The notes: generated by a model not told the origin, from the letters alone. A stretch of 64,000 bases of DNA from Stereum hirsutum FP-91666 SS1 (GCF_000264905.1 NW_006763132.1:3454696-3518695), one strand, 5' to 3'. Positions 24,420 to 36,489 are shown, counted from the stretch's first letter. Numbers and translations are program-made.

Positions 24420-25684
24420 ATGTCTTCCGGTTACGTTGCTGAAGTCGCGCAAAAGGGTTTTGGAGAGGGGACAAACGAGTTGTACGACAAGTAAGCCCAG
24501 TGTTGGTCCTCGCCGCTTCTTGTACTTACTGTAACATGACTTGTCTTGTTGTCGCCTTGCTCTGGTAGAGCTCGTCCAAGCTACTCACATCAAGTGATCT
24601 CTTACATCCGAGAGTGCATCACCAATCCCGAACCATTCACTATTGTCGAGTGCGTTCGCCCTTTGATTGTCCTCAAATATCTCCATCGACTTGCTAACCA
24701 TCCACTTCTCGTCCTCGCCACACTGCGCCACATCATGTTCTGTATTAACTTCATAACAGAATCGGTTCCGGGACAGGCCTATTCACCCGATCCCTTCTCT
24801 CTCATGGAGCCTTTTCTTCCTCCGTCAAAGAATTGAAAGCAGTCGAGCCCAGCGCGGGCATGCGCAACTTCTTCGTGAAGTCGACCGTCGAGACGGATCC
24901 TGGGAAGCGAGTGAGTGTGCAGGAGGGAACTTTCGATAATACGGGGATTGAGGATGGGGCTGCGGATTTGATAGTCATGGCTCAGGTATGTTATTTATAT
25001 CGTCAATATCTATTTCTGCGCTCGGCGCTGGGGATAGGTTGGGACCAGAGCAGACGAACTGTGGAAGGGAATGAGTGGTGTTGAGGATGAGAGTCCCGCT
25101 GATCAAGCTAATTCGGTCAGGCTTTCCATTGGTGCGCGAATGCTATACATGAAGCCACGGCAAAGGAGTTCGCTAGGATATTAAAGCCGGGTGGGATAGT
25201 GGTTATGGTCTGGAACAGAGAGGACTCGTACGTCGACAGACCTTATACCTTCGTATATTATGCCTGCTAATCCCTCCGCCTCTTTCTACCGTTGCATGGA
25301 TCCAGAGACACCGCCGCTTGGGTCGCCCAAATCCGTGATCTCGTAGATAGCCACGCCACTCAAGACCAAATGACATCGCGCTCTGGCAACTGGAAAACCT
25401 TCTTCACCACGCCGACGTACTCCCAACTCTTCGAATCCCCCATCGACAAGGAAGGATGGCCATTCAGCCTTCCTGCGACGGTAGGACTTGCGATTGAGCG
25501 AGCGATGAGCAAGAGTCCGTTAGCTGTACAGAGTGACGAGGGTAAGAAGAAGGCGGAAGACATCTTAAAGGAGATTCTGAAGAGAGGGGATGGCCTGAAG
25601 TGGAGCGACGAGGAGATGGGGGTGTTTGAGTATCCGTACAGAACTGAAGTTGTAGTTCTGAGGCAGAAAGAGCGTACATCGTAA
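24420..25684 (+). CDS. Class I SAM-dependent methyltransferase, copy A
   Basis: Predicted small-molecule methyltransferase, 287 aa, five exons: 24420-24490, 24569-24649, 24760-24985, 25121-25227, 25306-25684. SAM-binding motif I spans an intron (VEIGSGTGLFT). Motif II-type acidic residue is in KAVEPSAGM, motif III region in IEDGAADLIVMAQ, and the post-motif block is AFHWCANAIHEATAKEF and ILKPGGIVVMVWN. This is the type-11/Tmt1-like methyltransferase layout (trans-aconitate methyltransferase and relatives). The substrate cannot be read from sequence. Exon lengths 71, 81, 226 and 107 are identical in all three tandem copies, so the copies arose by gene duplication with introns. Confidence 0.88.
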
Positions 25685-26033
25685 CGGGAGTATACAAGAA
25701 AGGCTTGAGGTTTTCTTTCGGGAGGACAGAACTCGCATGGGGGTCGCATTGCCGTGAAACAGTGCAGATTCGAGCTCATCACCATGCGACTTTGCTCTGC
25801 ACAGCTAATATTCAATTCAACCATTGTTGTGGGGGTGGCTATTTATGAATCTACCCCAGGTATTCATGGGACAGATGTGTCATTCAGGGCCTGATATTTT
25901 GAAGACCCGTCGGATGTTTCGATCCATCGGAGCTCCATGAAATCTCGATCGGGAACATCGTATTTATACTGACAAGGCGCGGGTGCATTTTCTTTCGCTG
26001 CGTCTGCCTCCCCTCATACATCACACCGCAAGT
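25685..26033 (+). promoter_or_regulatory. Spacer and promoter of methyltransferase B
   Basis: TATTTATA at 25961-25968, 66 bp or more before the ATG at 26034. No other feature. Confidence 0.5.
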
Positions 26034-27244
26034 ATGTCTTCGGGATACATTGCAGACATCGCTAAAACCGGATTTGGAGAAGGTACGAATGAGCTATATG
26101 ATAGGTGCGTTACTTCTCGCATAGTGTTTTTTCTTGATCAAGTATTTTGGTGCCACATCGTACCCACAGCTGATGTCATCCTCATCAGAGCACGTCCAAG
26201 CTATCAACCCTCAGTGATTGCACACATTCGCGAATGCATCACGAACCCCGAACCTCTTACTATTGTCGAGTGAGATGCACATTCACTGTGTCCTTCTCCC
26301 ACAGTTCATTGGATCTGTTCTTACACCAGTTCTTACGCCACACTACTCTAGAATCGGCTCCGGTACAGGCATCTTCACTCGCGCTCTTCTGTCCCACCCC
26401 GGGTTTTCCAACTCTGTAAAGGAGCTGAAGGCCGTTGAACCCAGCGACGGCATGCGTAACTTTTTCCTCAAGTCGACGGTCGAGACGGATCCCGAAAACA
26501 GGGTAAACGTGAGGGATGGGACATTCGATAAGACCGGCATCGAGGACGGGGTTGCAGACATGATCGTTATGGCTCAGGTAAGTCTGTTTCTACACTGTTG
26601 ACACTAATCAGTGCAACTCTCTAGAGTTCAGAGTTGAGCTCTGCGAAGCTAGTCGGAAGGCGTTGGGTAATCATGTATAGCTCACGAATGACCCTTCTCC
26701 AGGCTTTTCACTGGTGTGCAGAATCTATCCATGAAGCGACAGCCAAAGAATTTTCCAGGATCTTGAAGCCAGGCGGGATAATCGTCATGATATGGAACAC
26801 AGAGGATACGTACGTCAGAAACTTTGTTATTTTCCGCTCAGTCACTCAGATGCGGTCCATAGTGACACCGCAGCTTGGCTCTCCCAGGTCAAGACCCTAG
26901 TCGATAGCTATGCTACTCCAGATCAAATGGTTTTCCGCTCAAGCCTCAACAAAAACTTCTTCTTTACTCCGACCTACACTCAACTCTTCGAAGCTCCTAC
27001 GCATACAGAATTGCCATTTGTCCTTCCAGGAACCATCGATATTGCAGTCCAGAGGTCGTTGAGCAAGAGTCCTTTGGCTTCGCAGAACGACGGAGAGAGG
27101 AAGAAGGCGGAGGAGGTTCTGATGGGGATTGTACGGAACGGAGAGGGGATGGTGTGGATTGACGAAGAGAAGGGAGTGTTTGAGTACCCTTACAAAACAC
27201 TGTCAGTGATCGTGAAGCAGAAGGACGCTGAGCTTGGATCGTGA
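26034..27244 (+). CDS. Class I SAM-dependent methyltransferase, copy B
   Basis: Second tandem copy, 288 aa, exons 26034-26104, 26189-26269, 26352-26577, 26703-26809, 26863-27244. Motif I EIGSGTGIFTRALL (across intron 2), KAVEPSDGM, DGVADMIVMAQ, AFHWCAESIHEATAKEF and ILKPGGIIVMIWN are all intact. The C-terminal half, which normally shapes the substrate pocket, differs more from copies A and C (NKNFFFTPTYTQLFEAP) than the N-terminal SAM domain does, consistent with divergent substrates. Splice signals are canonical throughout and no defect is seen. Confidence 0.88.
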
Positions 27245-27544
27245 TAGAGCTCTTTGCGGCGAATGAGGCTTCATAGATTATGCCAGTTTCAGTAGGTTGG
27301 TCCTCCATTGTATCGAGACGGGCACCCTTCTGGACCATGAAGCTGACCGTGGCTTGTAGGACTATTTTTGTCAACTCGTTTGGGCAGAATGAACTAAATA
27401 TACACCTTCAGCTGGGGAAACGGACTCATGATAAAACGGGACGCCATATTTTCGTATACGCTGAAGGCATTCTGATCCCAGGGTTGTATATAAAAGGACG
27501 CACTGCGTTTCCGAGTCTGCACTGTTCTTTCCCGTCAGTCCATT
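27245..27544 (+). promoter_or_regulatory. Spacer and promoter of methyltransferase C
   Basis: TATATAAAA at 27487-27495, about 50 bp before the ATG at 27545. Confidence 0.55.
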
Positions 27545-28724
27545 ATGTCTTCCGGATATATAGCTAAAGTCGCGAAGAAAGGCTTCGGCGAGGGCACCAA
27601 TGAGCTCTACGACAAGTTCGTCACCCCACACCCTTCGACGTCGTCGTGCTTGAAATAACTTTGTCCTCTAGAGCTCGTCCAAGCTATCAAGCCCCTGTAA
27701 TCTCCTATATTCGCGACTGCATCAGGACGGCTGATCCATTCAGCATCGTCGAGTCAGCTCTCCGTTTCTTCGTTCGTCTTGCGAGCTAGCCGATACTCAT
27801 ACCACACGGTAACAGAATCGGGTCGGGCACGGGCATCTTCACTCGTGCCATGCTCTCACACCCGTCGTTCGCCAACTCCGTCAAGGAGGTTAAAGCGGTT
27901 GAGCCTAGTGAAGGCATGCGGGACTTTTTCATCAAATCTACCGTTGAAACGGACCTAAAAACCAGGGTAAGTGTAAGAGAGGGCACGTTCGATAACACCG
28001 GCGTCGAGGGTGGAGTTGCGGACATGATTGTCATGGCACAGGTAGGTGTTGACTTGCCCCTGGTCTCGATGCGCGATTAGTGATCCGCACATATTAAGAG
28101 TCTTGGATGCGTATGATACTGATATGTTCACGAACAGGCGTTCCATTGGTGTGCTGATGGTATTCACGAGGCGACGGCTCAAGAATTTGCAAGAATTCTG
28201 AAGCCGGGAGGTATATGTGTAATGCTCTGGAATCGAGTGGATAGGTGCGTCAGCTTGTCCTTCTTACCCGCAAATGACACGATCCCACAGGAACACATAA
28301 ATACTAATGTCAGCAACCTCACCTTGTTTTAACTACGCACAGTATCTGCCCTGCCTGGCTCTCCCAAGTTAACGAGGTAGTCGAAACCTATAAGACGCCC
28401 GACCAGATGTCATCCCGCACCGAGCAATGGAGGAACTTCTTCAATACACCAATCTACTCACAATTGTTTGAATCGCCGACCATAAAAGAAGAGTGGCCTA
28501 GCGTTCTGCCTGTAACAAAGGAAGTCGTTATCCAACGGACGATGAGCGCGAGTATGTTGGCCGTACAGACCGACCAGACGAAAAGGCAGGTCAAGGCGAA
28601 ATTGGATGAGATACTGGAGAGGGGAGAGGAGACGAAGTGGATCGACGAGGGGAACGGGGTCTTCGAGAGTCCATATAAGACACTGGTGGCTGTTGCTAGG
28701 AAGAAAGGGGTTGAGTCGTTGTAA
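27545..28724 (+). CDS. Class I SAM-dependent methyltransferase, copy C
   Basis: Third tandem copy, 288 aa, exons 27545-27615, 27672-27752, 27816-28041, 28138-28244, 28343-28724. Motif I EIGSGTGIFTRAML, KAVEPSEGM, GGVADMIVMAQ, AFHWCADGIHEATAQEF and ILKPGGICVMLWN are present. It differs from A and B after the motif block: SICPAWLSQV replaces the DTAAW start of exon 5. It lies tail to tail with FAD monooxygenase 1, with about 200 bp between the stops. Gene intact. Confidence 0.88.
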
Positions 28725-28929
28725 GTACCAATTGGTCGGACAGTAGATGTCGTTACCACATATGAACTTGCGTAACGCTACATTCACCTAGAATGAGAAT
28801 GTGTATCTTCGTCAAGGAAGACCTCATTCCGAGCAGGCGCATACGCCGTGTTCATTGGGGCATATTCGTCGCATTTTAAAACGTCGTTGGAGCTTGATTA
28901 GTGGAGGCTCGAATATAACGACAGGGTCG

Positions 28930-30963
28930 CTACAGATATGCCCTGTAATTCTCATTCGCTTTAGCCAGCAACATCTTCTGCGCCTCAACCCAGTCGGCAT
29001 CCGGCCCATCTTCCCATTGCCACCGCCACAATTTGAGCACTTCGTCTCCCCACCTTTTCGTCCACTCCGACTTTGTCACTACCGTCCCGTCGCCGTTGAA
29101 AACAGCTAAATTGGTGCTCTTTCCGGAGGCATTAGAGGCCGTGCTCGGGCCATCTATATCTATTCCCTCGAATTCGTATAATTGACCAACTTTGCGGGTG
29201 GCGTTGACGACGCCATTAGCAAAGGGCCTTCGGATGGAGTCGTAAATCTCGAGGGCTTCAAATATTCGCGAGTGAGTGACTTGAGGCTGTGTTAGCAGGC
29301 GCCCGAGAATATAGGCATCCTGTTTGCGCCGTATGAGTACAGGCCACTGTGGTGGAACCAGCATGTAAGCCGGGGCATACCTCCATCGCTTGCCCTGCTC
29401 CTGCACCGAAGTGGGTTTCCATGGCATGAGCCTTGAGAACATGATTAGAGATCGGAGGAACTCGAAGTGAGGGGTGGAGGTTTACACTGTCACCTAGAAT
29501 TGCGACGGGCCCATGCGTATACCGGGGCATTCTCCCGTGAATGTGTATCGCCCATTTTGAAGCTGAATCAACGCTCTATACGTCCGACAGATGGTCAGGA
29601 AAGTCCTTCACGCAACACGATAATGGATTCATACATCTAATAGTGCCTGTACCTCTGGCTCCCATCCCGAGTATGCCTCTTTCATTTCCTCGACAGTGGC
29701 CTCTTGCACCCATTTTCCTGGGTATATCAGATGTTTCTCTGCGCCTTGGGGGATGGTAACAAAGGCAACAACGTTGATGAGTTGCCCGCGGGAAATTGGA
29801 TAAACTGCAAGATGCTGGAAACGGCATCGTTGATGTGCGTCAGTGGATGGAGGAGCGGTATACAAGGAGGAAAAAGAGACAAGACCTTTCCTATGCCACA
29901 GTACTGATAAATGAGGACGGTAAGCATCCTTTGCAGAACCATCGAGATTATAAACCTGGACCCACAAATGTCAATTCTTTGGACGCTCTGTGATCCTTCC
30001 AAATCTCCTCCAACCTCTCCCGCCTGATTAAGCTCCTATACGCGACGGTACCGCTCCACCTAGCCACCGTCCTCGCTCTCAACTCTCCTTCGGCATCGGA
30101 CATGTTGAGCGGAGAATACATGGTCTGACACACGGCTGACCTGATGCCGTCTGCTCCGATGAGTACGTCGGCATATGCAGTCCTTCCGTCGGCGAAGTGA
30201 AGTGTCAGGGGAGGAGTGGCTTCACCTGTACCAGTAGCTGGATGGGTCGACGAGTACGTGTAGGACGTGAGTCGCGACGAGGTGTGTACTTGGCATAGAG
30301 AAGAGTCTGGAAGAGCAGACTTCAAAGCCTCGAGAAGGGTGGAGCGGTGGATAAGGATGGTCCGCACTGTGAGAATGAAAATTGAATAGGTGAGTTGGTC
30401 CGCGAGAAATCTCTGCCAAATATTATTCTAGGCAGTATTTCGGGATGTGGGAGGCGGTACCCACCTGGTGTGAAGAAAGTGAAGAACGTATATCCGTCAG
30501 CCTCGTCGCTCTTCCTGAAGGTGAAGTGCGGGGCTGCTCAAACGTCGCGAAGGACTATCAGCAAGAGACAATACCGTCCAGAATTTAAGACGAATACACA
30601 CCCTCCTCTTCCGATCTGCCCTCGTCCGCCTCCATCCCGAGCTCGCCCTTGAGCATATCCATGACACCTAGTCTCCTCAATAGCGTATGCGTTCTGGGCC
30701 ATACACTGATACCAGCACCAACAGTCGCCAGCGTCGACTGAGCTTCGTATATGTCGACAGCAATAGGGCATGTAGGATTATTGTACCGCGCGAGAGTAAC
30801 AGCGAGGGCGAGACCACCAGGTCCGCCTCCACTATCGACGAAGCAATATCACATTATGAGTATAGACTGTAAGTGAAACAATGAGAATTGCGTACCATAT
30901 AGCGACGCGAAATTTGGCCCTGGATGGAAAGTCCGAGCTCTCTTGTTCGTTGGTTTCACTCAT
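28930..30963 (-). CDS. FAD-dependent aromatic monooxygenase 1 (salicylate-hydroxylase-like)
   Basis: Class A flavoprotein monooxygenase using NAD(P)H and O2 to hydroxylate an aromatic ring. 498 aa, nine exons: 30963-30896, 30831-30602, 30533-30465, 30366-29966, 29903-29886, 29814-29635, 29575-29486, 29431-29381, 29319-28930. Motifs: FRVAIW then CGGGPGGLALAVTLA (dinucleotide-binding GxGxxG type, across intron 1), IGADGIRS (DG motif), VAILGDSAHAM (GD motif, across intron 7) and GAGAGQAMEDAY. The 18-nt exon 5 (YCGIGK) supplies the residues before HLAVYPISRG. This same tiny exon is present in the copies at 59552 and 62768, which supports the model. The GD motif reads GDS here instead of GDA in the paralogues. 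Substrate unknown; salicylate, anthranilate or a kynurenine-derived acid are possible by family. Confidence 0.9.
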
Positions 30964-31332
30964 AGCAGTCTACGGTATCGAAGGAGGGTATGATACTCGC
31001 GTCTACGGTACCTCAGACTCGTGAGTATATGTAGAACGGAATAGTGAACGAGACTGATTTTGGAGGATCGACGCAGATCTATGTATAGACAGGTGAAGGG
31101 CCGCAGTGGGAGTCTTCAGTAGACCTTGCGTCATCAATGCAATCTCTGGATCCTGCGGGAAGCCGATGGAGTTTTGTTGTTGCATCAGCCTAAACAATCA
31201 TCTGAGAACAGAACGAAAAAAAGATGGAAGCGGAGGGAGACTGAAGGAAACTCTCGGCCACTCTTTTTGAGTCAAGAATGATCATTAGTGCGTTACAGCT
31301 CTGGTTACGGACAAGGACGACTAGACATCATT
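30964..31332. other. Intergenic region between monooxygenase 1 and the large MYND gene
   Basis: Promoter side of the monooxygenase and 3' flank of the MYND gene. No other feature recognised. Confidence 0.4.
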
Positions 31333-33411
31333 TCACCTCTCCTGAGGAGCCCAGCGATGCGGAAACTGGATCCGCTTCGTCTGCCTACCCTCACTATCCT
31401 GAGCATCAAGTATCCTGAAGCCGCATATCGCTCGATGGGCCGCCCAATCACTGCAAAAAAAGGTCAGACCATGTTCTCAGAGCCAATTGGGAGCGCAAGC
31501 GAGAGAATGTACTCACACTTTCTGACATGCCCTACTGCAGTATAGTACTTCCCTGCAGCCCTTGCAGCACTTACTGCCTTTGCGCCTGCACCCGTACTTC
31601 CTCGTACTACAGGACCCGTAGAAAGCGACCTGATTCTCAAGCCGTTCGAAGAACCACCAATGATTATCGGGGGTCGCTCTATCTTCCAAGGTGTCCACCA
31701 GGATTTCGACATCTGCAGAGGGATCATCTCGATCACCGAAGGCGCTCTCGAGTAGGCGGAGCATGAGTCGAGCTCGGGGCAGCTCCATGTGCAGTACTGA
31801 AAGTAGGGACGTGCTATGCCTCGTAATAGTGTTCAGGGTGGAGAAGAAATAGGTGAGCTTGACTATTTGGATGTGCCACAGCCGGTCTACGTCAGTTTAG
31901 GGCCATTATATGTAAGACAATCGGACATACAAGCCATTTTCGACGTAGGCACAGAAGTGTACGCGATCAGACCTAGTTCTAGTGCGTCGAACAAGCCCTG
32001 ACGTGCCCAGAGCCTGACCAAGCGAGCAGACCTTTCGGGATAATGGTCCAGACTATAACTCAAGAAGCTACTGAGGGTGGTCATAGTACGAGAAAGGACG
32101 TTGGAGGATTCTAAATCCCAGCGGCCGGGTCCGTCAAGTGTGGCCTCCTGTATCGCAGACTCGAATACGCTGGTCCAGAGATCGTAGTGCCATAAGCATG
32201 CATCCACGAAATCGCCAAAGTACATCTCGTCACCCATATACGGTTCACCGCCACCATCCTTGAAGAAGATTGCGTTTCCGTGCGCGTCGCCATGAACACG
32301 CTCGAGGAAACGTATAGCCTCAGCAGTGCTCTCGAAGTCTCTCTGAATGATACGGAGATGCGAGGCAAACTTCGAATAGAAGGCGACAGAGGATCCTCCG
32401 GTGGCCTGGAGAATACTGCTGAATTGTTTTGTCAGGCAATCCGGGCCCATTAATCGGCGGAATTCGTCGAAAAGATTCGCGAGAGCGCCGAAGTCGGCAG
32501 TGTACGTGGCGTGTAACCAGGCGCGTACACCGAGAGCAATAGAAAGGTCCAATGGCTGACAGAAACCCTAATATAACGAGGAGATCGAGGTCTAGTCTAT
32601 TCAACATGGCACAGAGACATTAGATGGTGTGACATACTGATGCCATCATAGGGTCCAGTTGCAATACTGTCTTCAGAAGACTGATAATGAGCACTCTCTC
32701 ATGCACATGAACATCATGGGCATGAAGTGTCATTTGTGGCTCGGTCCAAAGCTAGACATTGAAGATAAAGAGGGTCAAGGCAATGCAGTCGGCGAGGATG
32801 ACGTACGCGTGTTATCATGCTCCTCCAATATTTCCTGACAATGCCCAAGATCACTTGGTCAGTAGCCTCCGGCAGTCCACTCGAGTGCATCAATGTTGAA
32901 GCAATCATGGATAACGGTTGATAGTACGTTGCATGCATCGTCTCCATCTGGCTACAACAATCAGGGTAGCATTCTCGACGTCATGCATAGACGACTCACG
33001 AACTCGGGCGTCTTCATATGAGCGGGCCGATTCGGTGGGTAATCATACGCTTTACAGATACCAGCGACGCACTGACACAATCGATCGACGACGCCTGCGC
33101 GAACAAGCTGATTCCAGGTAGAACTGGGGCCTCCCCTGATGATGCCGTCTACAGCACGCAGCGCTGGTGTCATGTCCTGCGTATTGCGAAATGAGGCGGC
33201 TGCCATGGGATGAAGAGATCTATGAGAGGCTTACCTCAATGCCATCTCCCCACCGAGTCCGCGCTCGTGAGTCTGGCTGTAGGTCGAAGATGGCGACCAC
33301 GCGTTTCGGACTGGAACCGACAAGCCGTTTCCATTTCTCGTCTAAGTGGGACGAGTAAAGAAGAAGCTCGAATGGCTCCGTAGTCGATGGTGAGACATAT
33401 CCTGAATGCAT
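31333..33411 (-). CDS. Large MYND zinc-finger protein, C-terminal MYND
   Basis: 547 aa,seven exons: 33411-33235, 33176-33000, 32947-32807, 32751-32638, 32567-31931, 31796-31517, 31450-31333. The first about 440 residues are helical and resemble the repeat-like body of the many uncharacterised Agaricomycete MYND proteins (for example RLCQCVAGICKAYDYPP, IQRDFESTAEAIRFLERVHG). The MYND finger sits at the C-terminus and crosses the last intron: CSTRKYGC, CCKGC, LYCSRACQ, then DWAAHRAIC. Function unknown; likely a protein-protein interaction or regulatory role. Its ATG is only 149 bp from the end of the DNA transposon at 33560, so its natural upstream region has been separated from it by the insertion. 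Confidence 0.82.
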
Positions 33412-33559
33412 TTCCCAAGTTGACAGAAAGAGACGACGTTGTTTTCTTCAAGTATGATTGATTACCTTGCTTAGCAAGGTCTTTCCAACCCCCGTAATTG
33501 TGGCGCGTGTTGAGGAGCAAATAAGGCCAAACAGCGTGGCGAATGTGGCGCCCATGTTA

Positions 33560-33588
33560 CAGTCAATTACCCCGTGGTGGGCCAGTAC
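33560..33588 (+). repeat. Left terminal inverted repeat of the pogo-like element
   Basis: 29 bp, identical to the reverse complement of 36459-36487. The preceding TA at 33558-33559 is the target site duplication. Confidence 0.92.
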
Positions 33589-33932
33589 CCCGTAATGGGT
33601 CACCTACTGTTTACGGCGAGGGCTGGCATTGAAAGGCCAAGAATGTTATGATATCATGCTCCAAAGCTTCGAATGGGAGCACAACCCCACCATATGAGGG
33701 CTTCGAGCGCCCGCATTTGGAAGGTGACCCATTACGAGGTACAGTCGATACGCTCATACGGCATACGATCGGGGCGGGCCGGCGTCTATTCCTTATTAGG
33801 ATATATTCCCTATGAGAGATCATCAGTACGAGATAAGATATGACCTAATTGAGAATATATGATGGGCCACCGGGCCACAATGAATCAACCAGTCTGCATA
33901 TTGACAAGCATGGCCTACAATATTACAAGGGC

Positions 33933-36159
33933 TCAAAATATCTGAACAGATGACTGTAGCTCTATCTCCTGAAGCTCGTCATGAAAAGCCCTAAGCATCT
34001 TTGCGAGGTCCAAAGCAAGAGTACCTTCTGCCTCTTGCATGCACACCCTCTCCAACTGCCTACACATTCCCATCACCTCAACCCGACTGTGAAAATCACG
34101 TAGTGCGTCATCCTCAACGTCCTCAGTTTCAACAATAGCTCCACTCTCCACCGCCATCTCATACTGAACCGCTGCAACAATCTCCTTTTCTCCACCCGGG
34201 AACTCCTGCGTGTCAGCATTCTCCCGCTCAGCCGGTGGATCGAGTAGGTCTTCGAGGGTGGGAATGTCATGGTCGAAGATGCGATGACGATCATGGAGAG
34301 TTTGAACAGTGGCCATCAGCTCTGACTCAAGCTGCAAAAGCTGGGGAAGAGCAGTTGATGCTGTAGGCTGAGGGATGGCAGATGGGGATAGAGTCGTAGA
34401 AGGAATGCTGAAAGGGATAGCTGCAAGGGCTTCGACAGCTTCGACAGCTTTGGTGTGATTGTTCTCGCAAAGGAAGACCGCGTTGAATGCAGGCTGCCAA
34501 TGCGATGAGACATACCCATTGCCGAGAACATCTTGCAGAGCTTCTTCAGCCTCTGGAAGTGTTATCTTGCCAGAAGCAAGTTCGTGCACAGCATCCCAAG
34601 CATCTAACTCCAGCTTCTGAGCATCGTCCAGCTCAGAATCGGAATCAGAGTCGGTGCTGGCATGAGTGGCTGCGGTTCTATTGGATATTAAATTGACACT
34701 AATGCAATGAATAAATAAATAAAGTTGCGTACGATAGAATCTTTGTATGATCCCAGCAATGCTTAATTGTCAGCTCCGACACAGCGTCCCATGCCTTGTT
34801 TGCCATCCGCATCGCTTCAAGAATATCAATCTTGTAGATATCCTCCGCACCCGCTTCATCCAACTCGATTGCCCGTGTGCATAGCTGGCGGCGATAATGA
34901 GCCTTGAAACACCGGATGATGCCTGCGTCGAGAGGCTGAACGTGAGATGTCATGTTCGGCTCGAATGGTTCTAGTCGGATGTTATGAGGAACGTATGGAA
35001 TGGTGTGCCCAGAGAAGTTGTCGATCAAGAGAAGGACTTCACGGTTTTGATTCTTCATATCCTGATCAAGACCACGAATAAACCTATAAAGGACAGGTTA
35101 TCGGAGTCCCAAGGAACGTCAATAAATCAGAGAAATAGCATACTCATCAAATAAGTCTGCCTTCATCCATGCCTTCTTATTGTGCCGATAATAAAGACCG
35201 AGTGACTGCGGGTCCCTGTGCTTGAAGCAGCGAGGGTTCTTGTACCGACCGATAAAGAAGATGGGAAATTTCTCCGTTCCGAGCGCATTGCAGAGAAAAC
35301 CAAGTGTGATGCGGAATTTGTCCTTCTTTTTGCCACTCATTTGGGCAGTGGATAGGCCACGGTCGGGTGGTGCACTACAGTGCACTCATAACATCAGAGA
35401 AAGCAAAGAAATGGCCATTGCCCATGATCAAGTCACTTACAACGGAAAGAATGCTGTCTCATCAAAATTGAGGATGTCCCTCGGATGATACTTCTTGCAT
35501 AACGCAGAGATGCGAGCACGTTCCCGTTCCACAGCTTCAAGATCAACCGACCCAGCCTCTCCATGACGGCGATGGTCCTTCAAACCATATGCTTTGCAAA
35601 ACGACTGAACCCATCGGCCAGCAGGCAATCTCTGATTCTCTGGGACCTGCATTTCCTCCTCAAACTTCTCCCGCACCGTACGAAGCATGTGCGAATTCAC
35701 CACTTCACCTCTCGCCAACATATGATTCACCCAAAGAACCAAACAGCGCTCAACACCGGGATGAGTGACAACACGAAGACACTTTCCTGACAACGCTGTG
35801 GGATTCGAGGATGCACGAGCCTCTAACTGAGGACGACGGGCAAGATTCTTTGAGAGAGCACTCTGAGTGAAAACCAACGCGCCCTCCTCACGATTCGCAA
35901 AATAACGAACAACATCATCCTGCCTAATCGCCACATGCTCATCCATCCAGGAGAATACCGAGAGCCAATCGGAGAGAGTGAGATTGTTACGATGTGGTTT
36001 TTGGGTAGCGGACTGAGCAGATGATCGTGGAGCATTCTTCTCGCACCTTGGCTGTGAGGCTGGGTTTGTGCTCGCAATTGGAGTCTGGGAGCGTTCCCGA
36101 GGCTTGCGAACAGGTTCAGAGCCAAGTGTGGTGGTGGAAAGGGGAAGCAATGGAGCCAT
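33933..36159 (-). CDS. Pogo/Tigger-like transposase with CENP-B-type HTH and DDE domain
   Basis: Cut-and-paste transposase, 681 aa, four exons: 36159-35441, 35374-35144, 35083-34733, 34677-33933. N-terminal HTH region (LTLSDWLSVFSWMDE, about residues 60-75), then a CENP-B/Tc5-type DNA-binding part (LVLWVNHML, GRWVQSFCKAYGL). DDE catalytic domain: first Asp in ILNFDETAFF, second in LLLIDNFSGH, third acidic residue in HVQPLDAGIIRCFKAHYRR. A long acidic C-terminal tail follows. All introns are phase 2 with canonical signals. It lies between the TIRs and ends 373 bp from the left one. Nothing suggests inactivation. Confidence 0.92.
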
Positions 36160-36458
36160 AGTGAGTTGTAGGCAGACAGCGGTACAGTAGAGAAGTGGGG
36201 GGAGAAGAGAATCACACTATGCTGGTGTGCATTCTCTTATAGCATGTCGTGCATTGGCCATTCACAAGCAGCGTGTGTGCAGACACACACGCACAGGCCA
36301 CAGAGCGGCAGTCGAAGCGTCCCGGATCGATCTCGGGATCACTTCATCATGAAGCGTGCCTGGGATCGAGATCTGATCGAGATTCCTTTGGAGCGTAATT
36401 CGCCGAAAATCGGAATATTTTATTCTGTATCGGCGTATTCCTTATGAGCGTATCGACT

Positions 36459-36487
36459 GTACTGGCCCACCACGGGGTAATTGACTG
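36459..36487 (-). repeat. Right terminal inverted repeat of the pogo-like element
   Basis: 29 bp, perfect inverted copy of 33560-33588, followed by TA at 36488-36489. Confidence 0.92.
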
Positions 36488-36489
36488 TA

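Larger units (their letters stand above)
33560..36487 (-). mobile_element. Complete pogo/Fot1-type DNA transposon
   Basis: 2928-bp element. Perfect 29-bp terminal inverted repeats at 33560-33588 and 36459-36487, beginning CAGTCAATTACC, flanked on both sides by TA (33558-33559 and 36488-36489), the target duplication of the Tc1/mariner-pogo group. Subterminal sequence is also inversely repeated (TACAGTCGATACGCTCAT near 33740 on the plus strand and near 36450 on the minus strand). It carries one intact spliced transposase gene in the minus orientation. Intact ends, perfect TIRs and an open transposase suggest recent activity. Confidence 0.93.
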
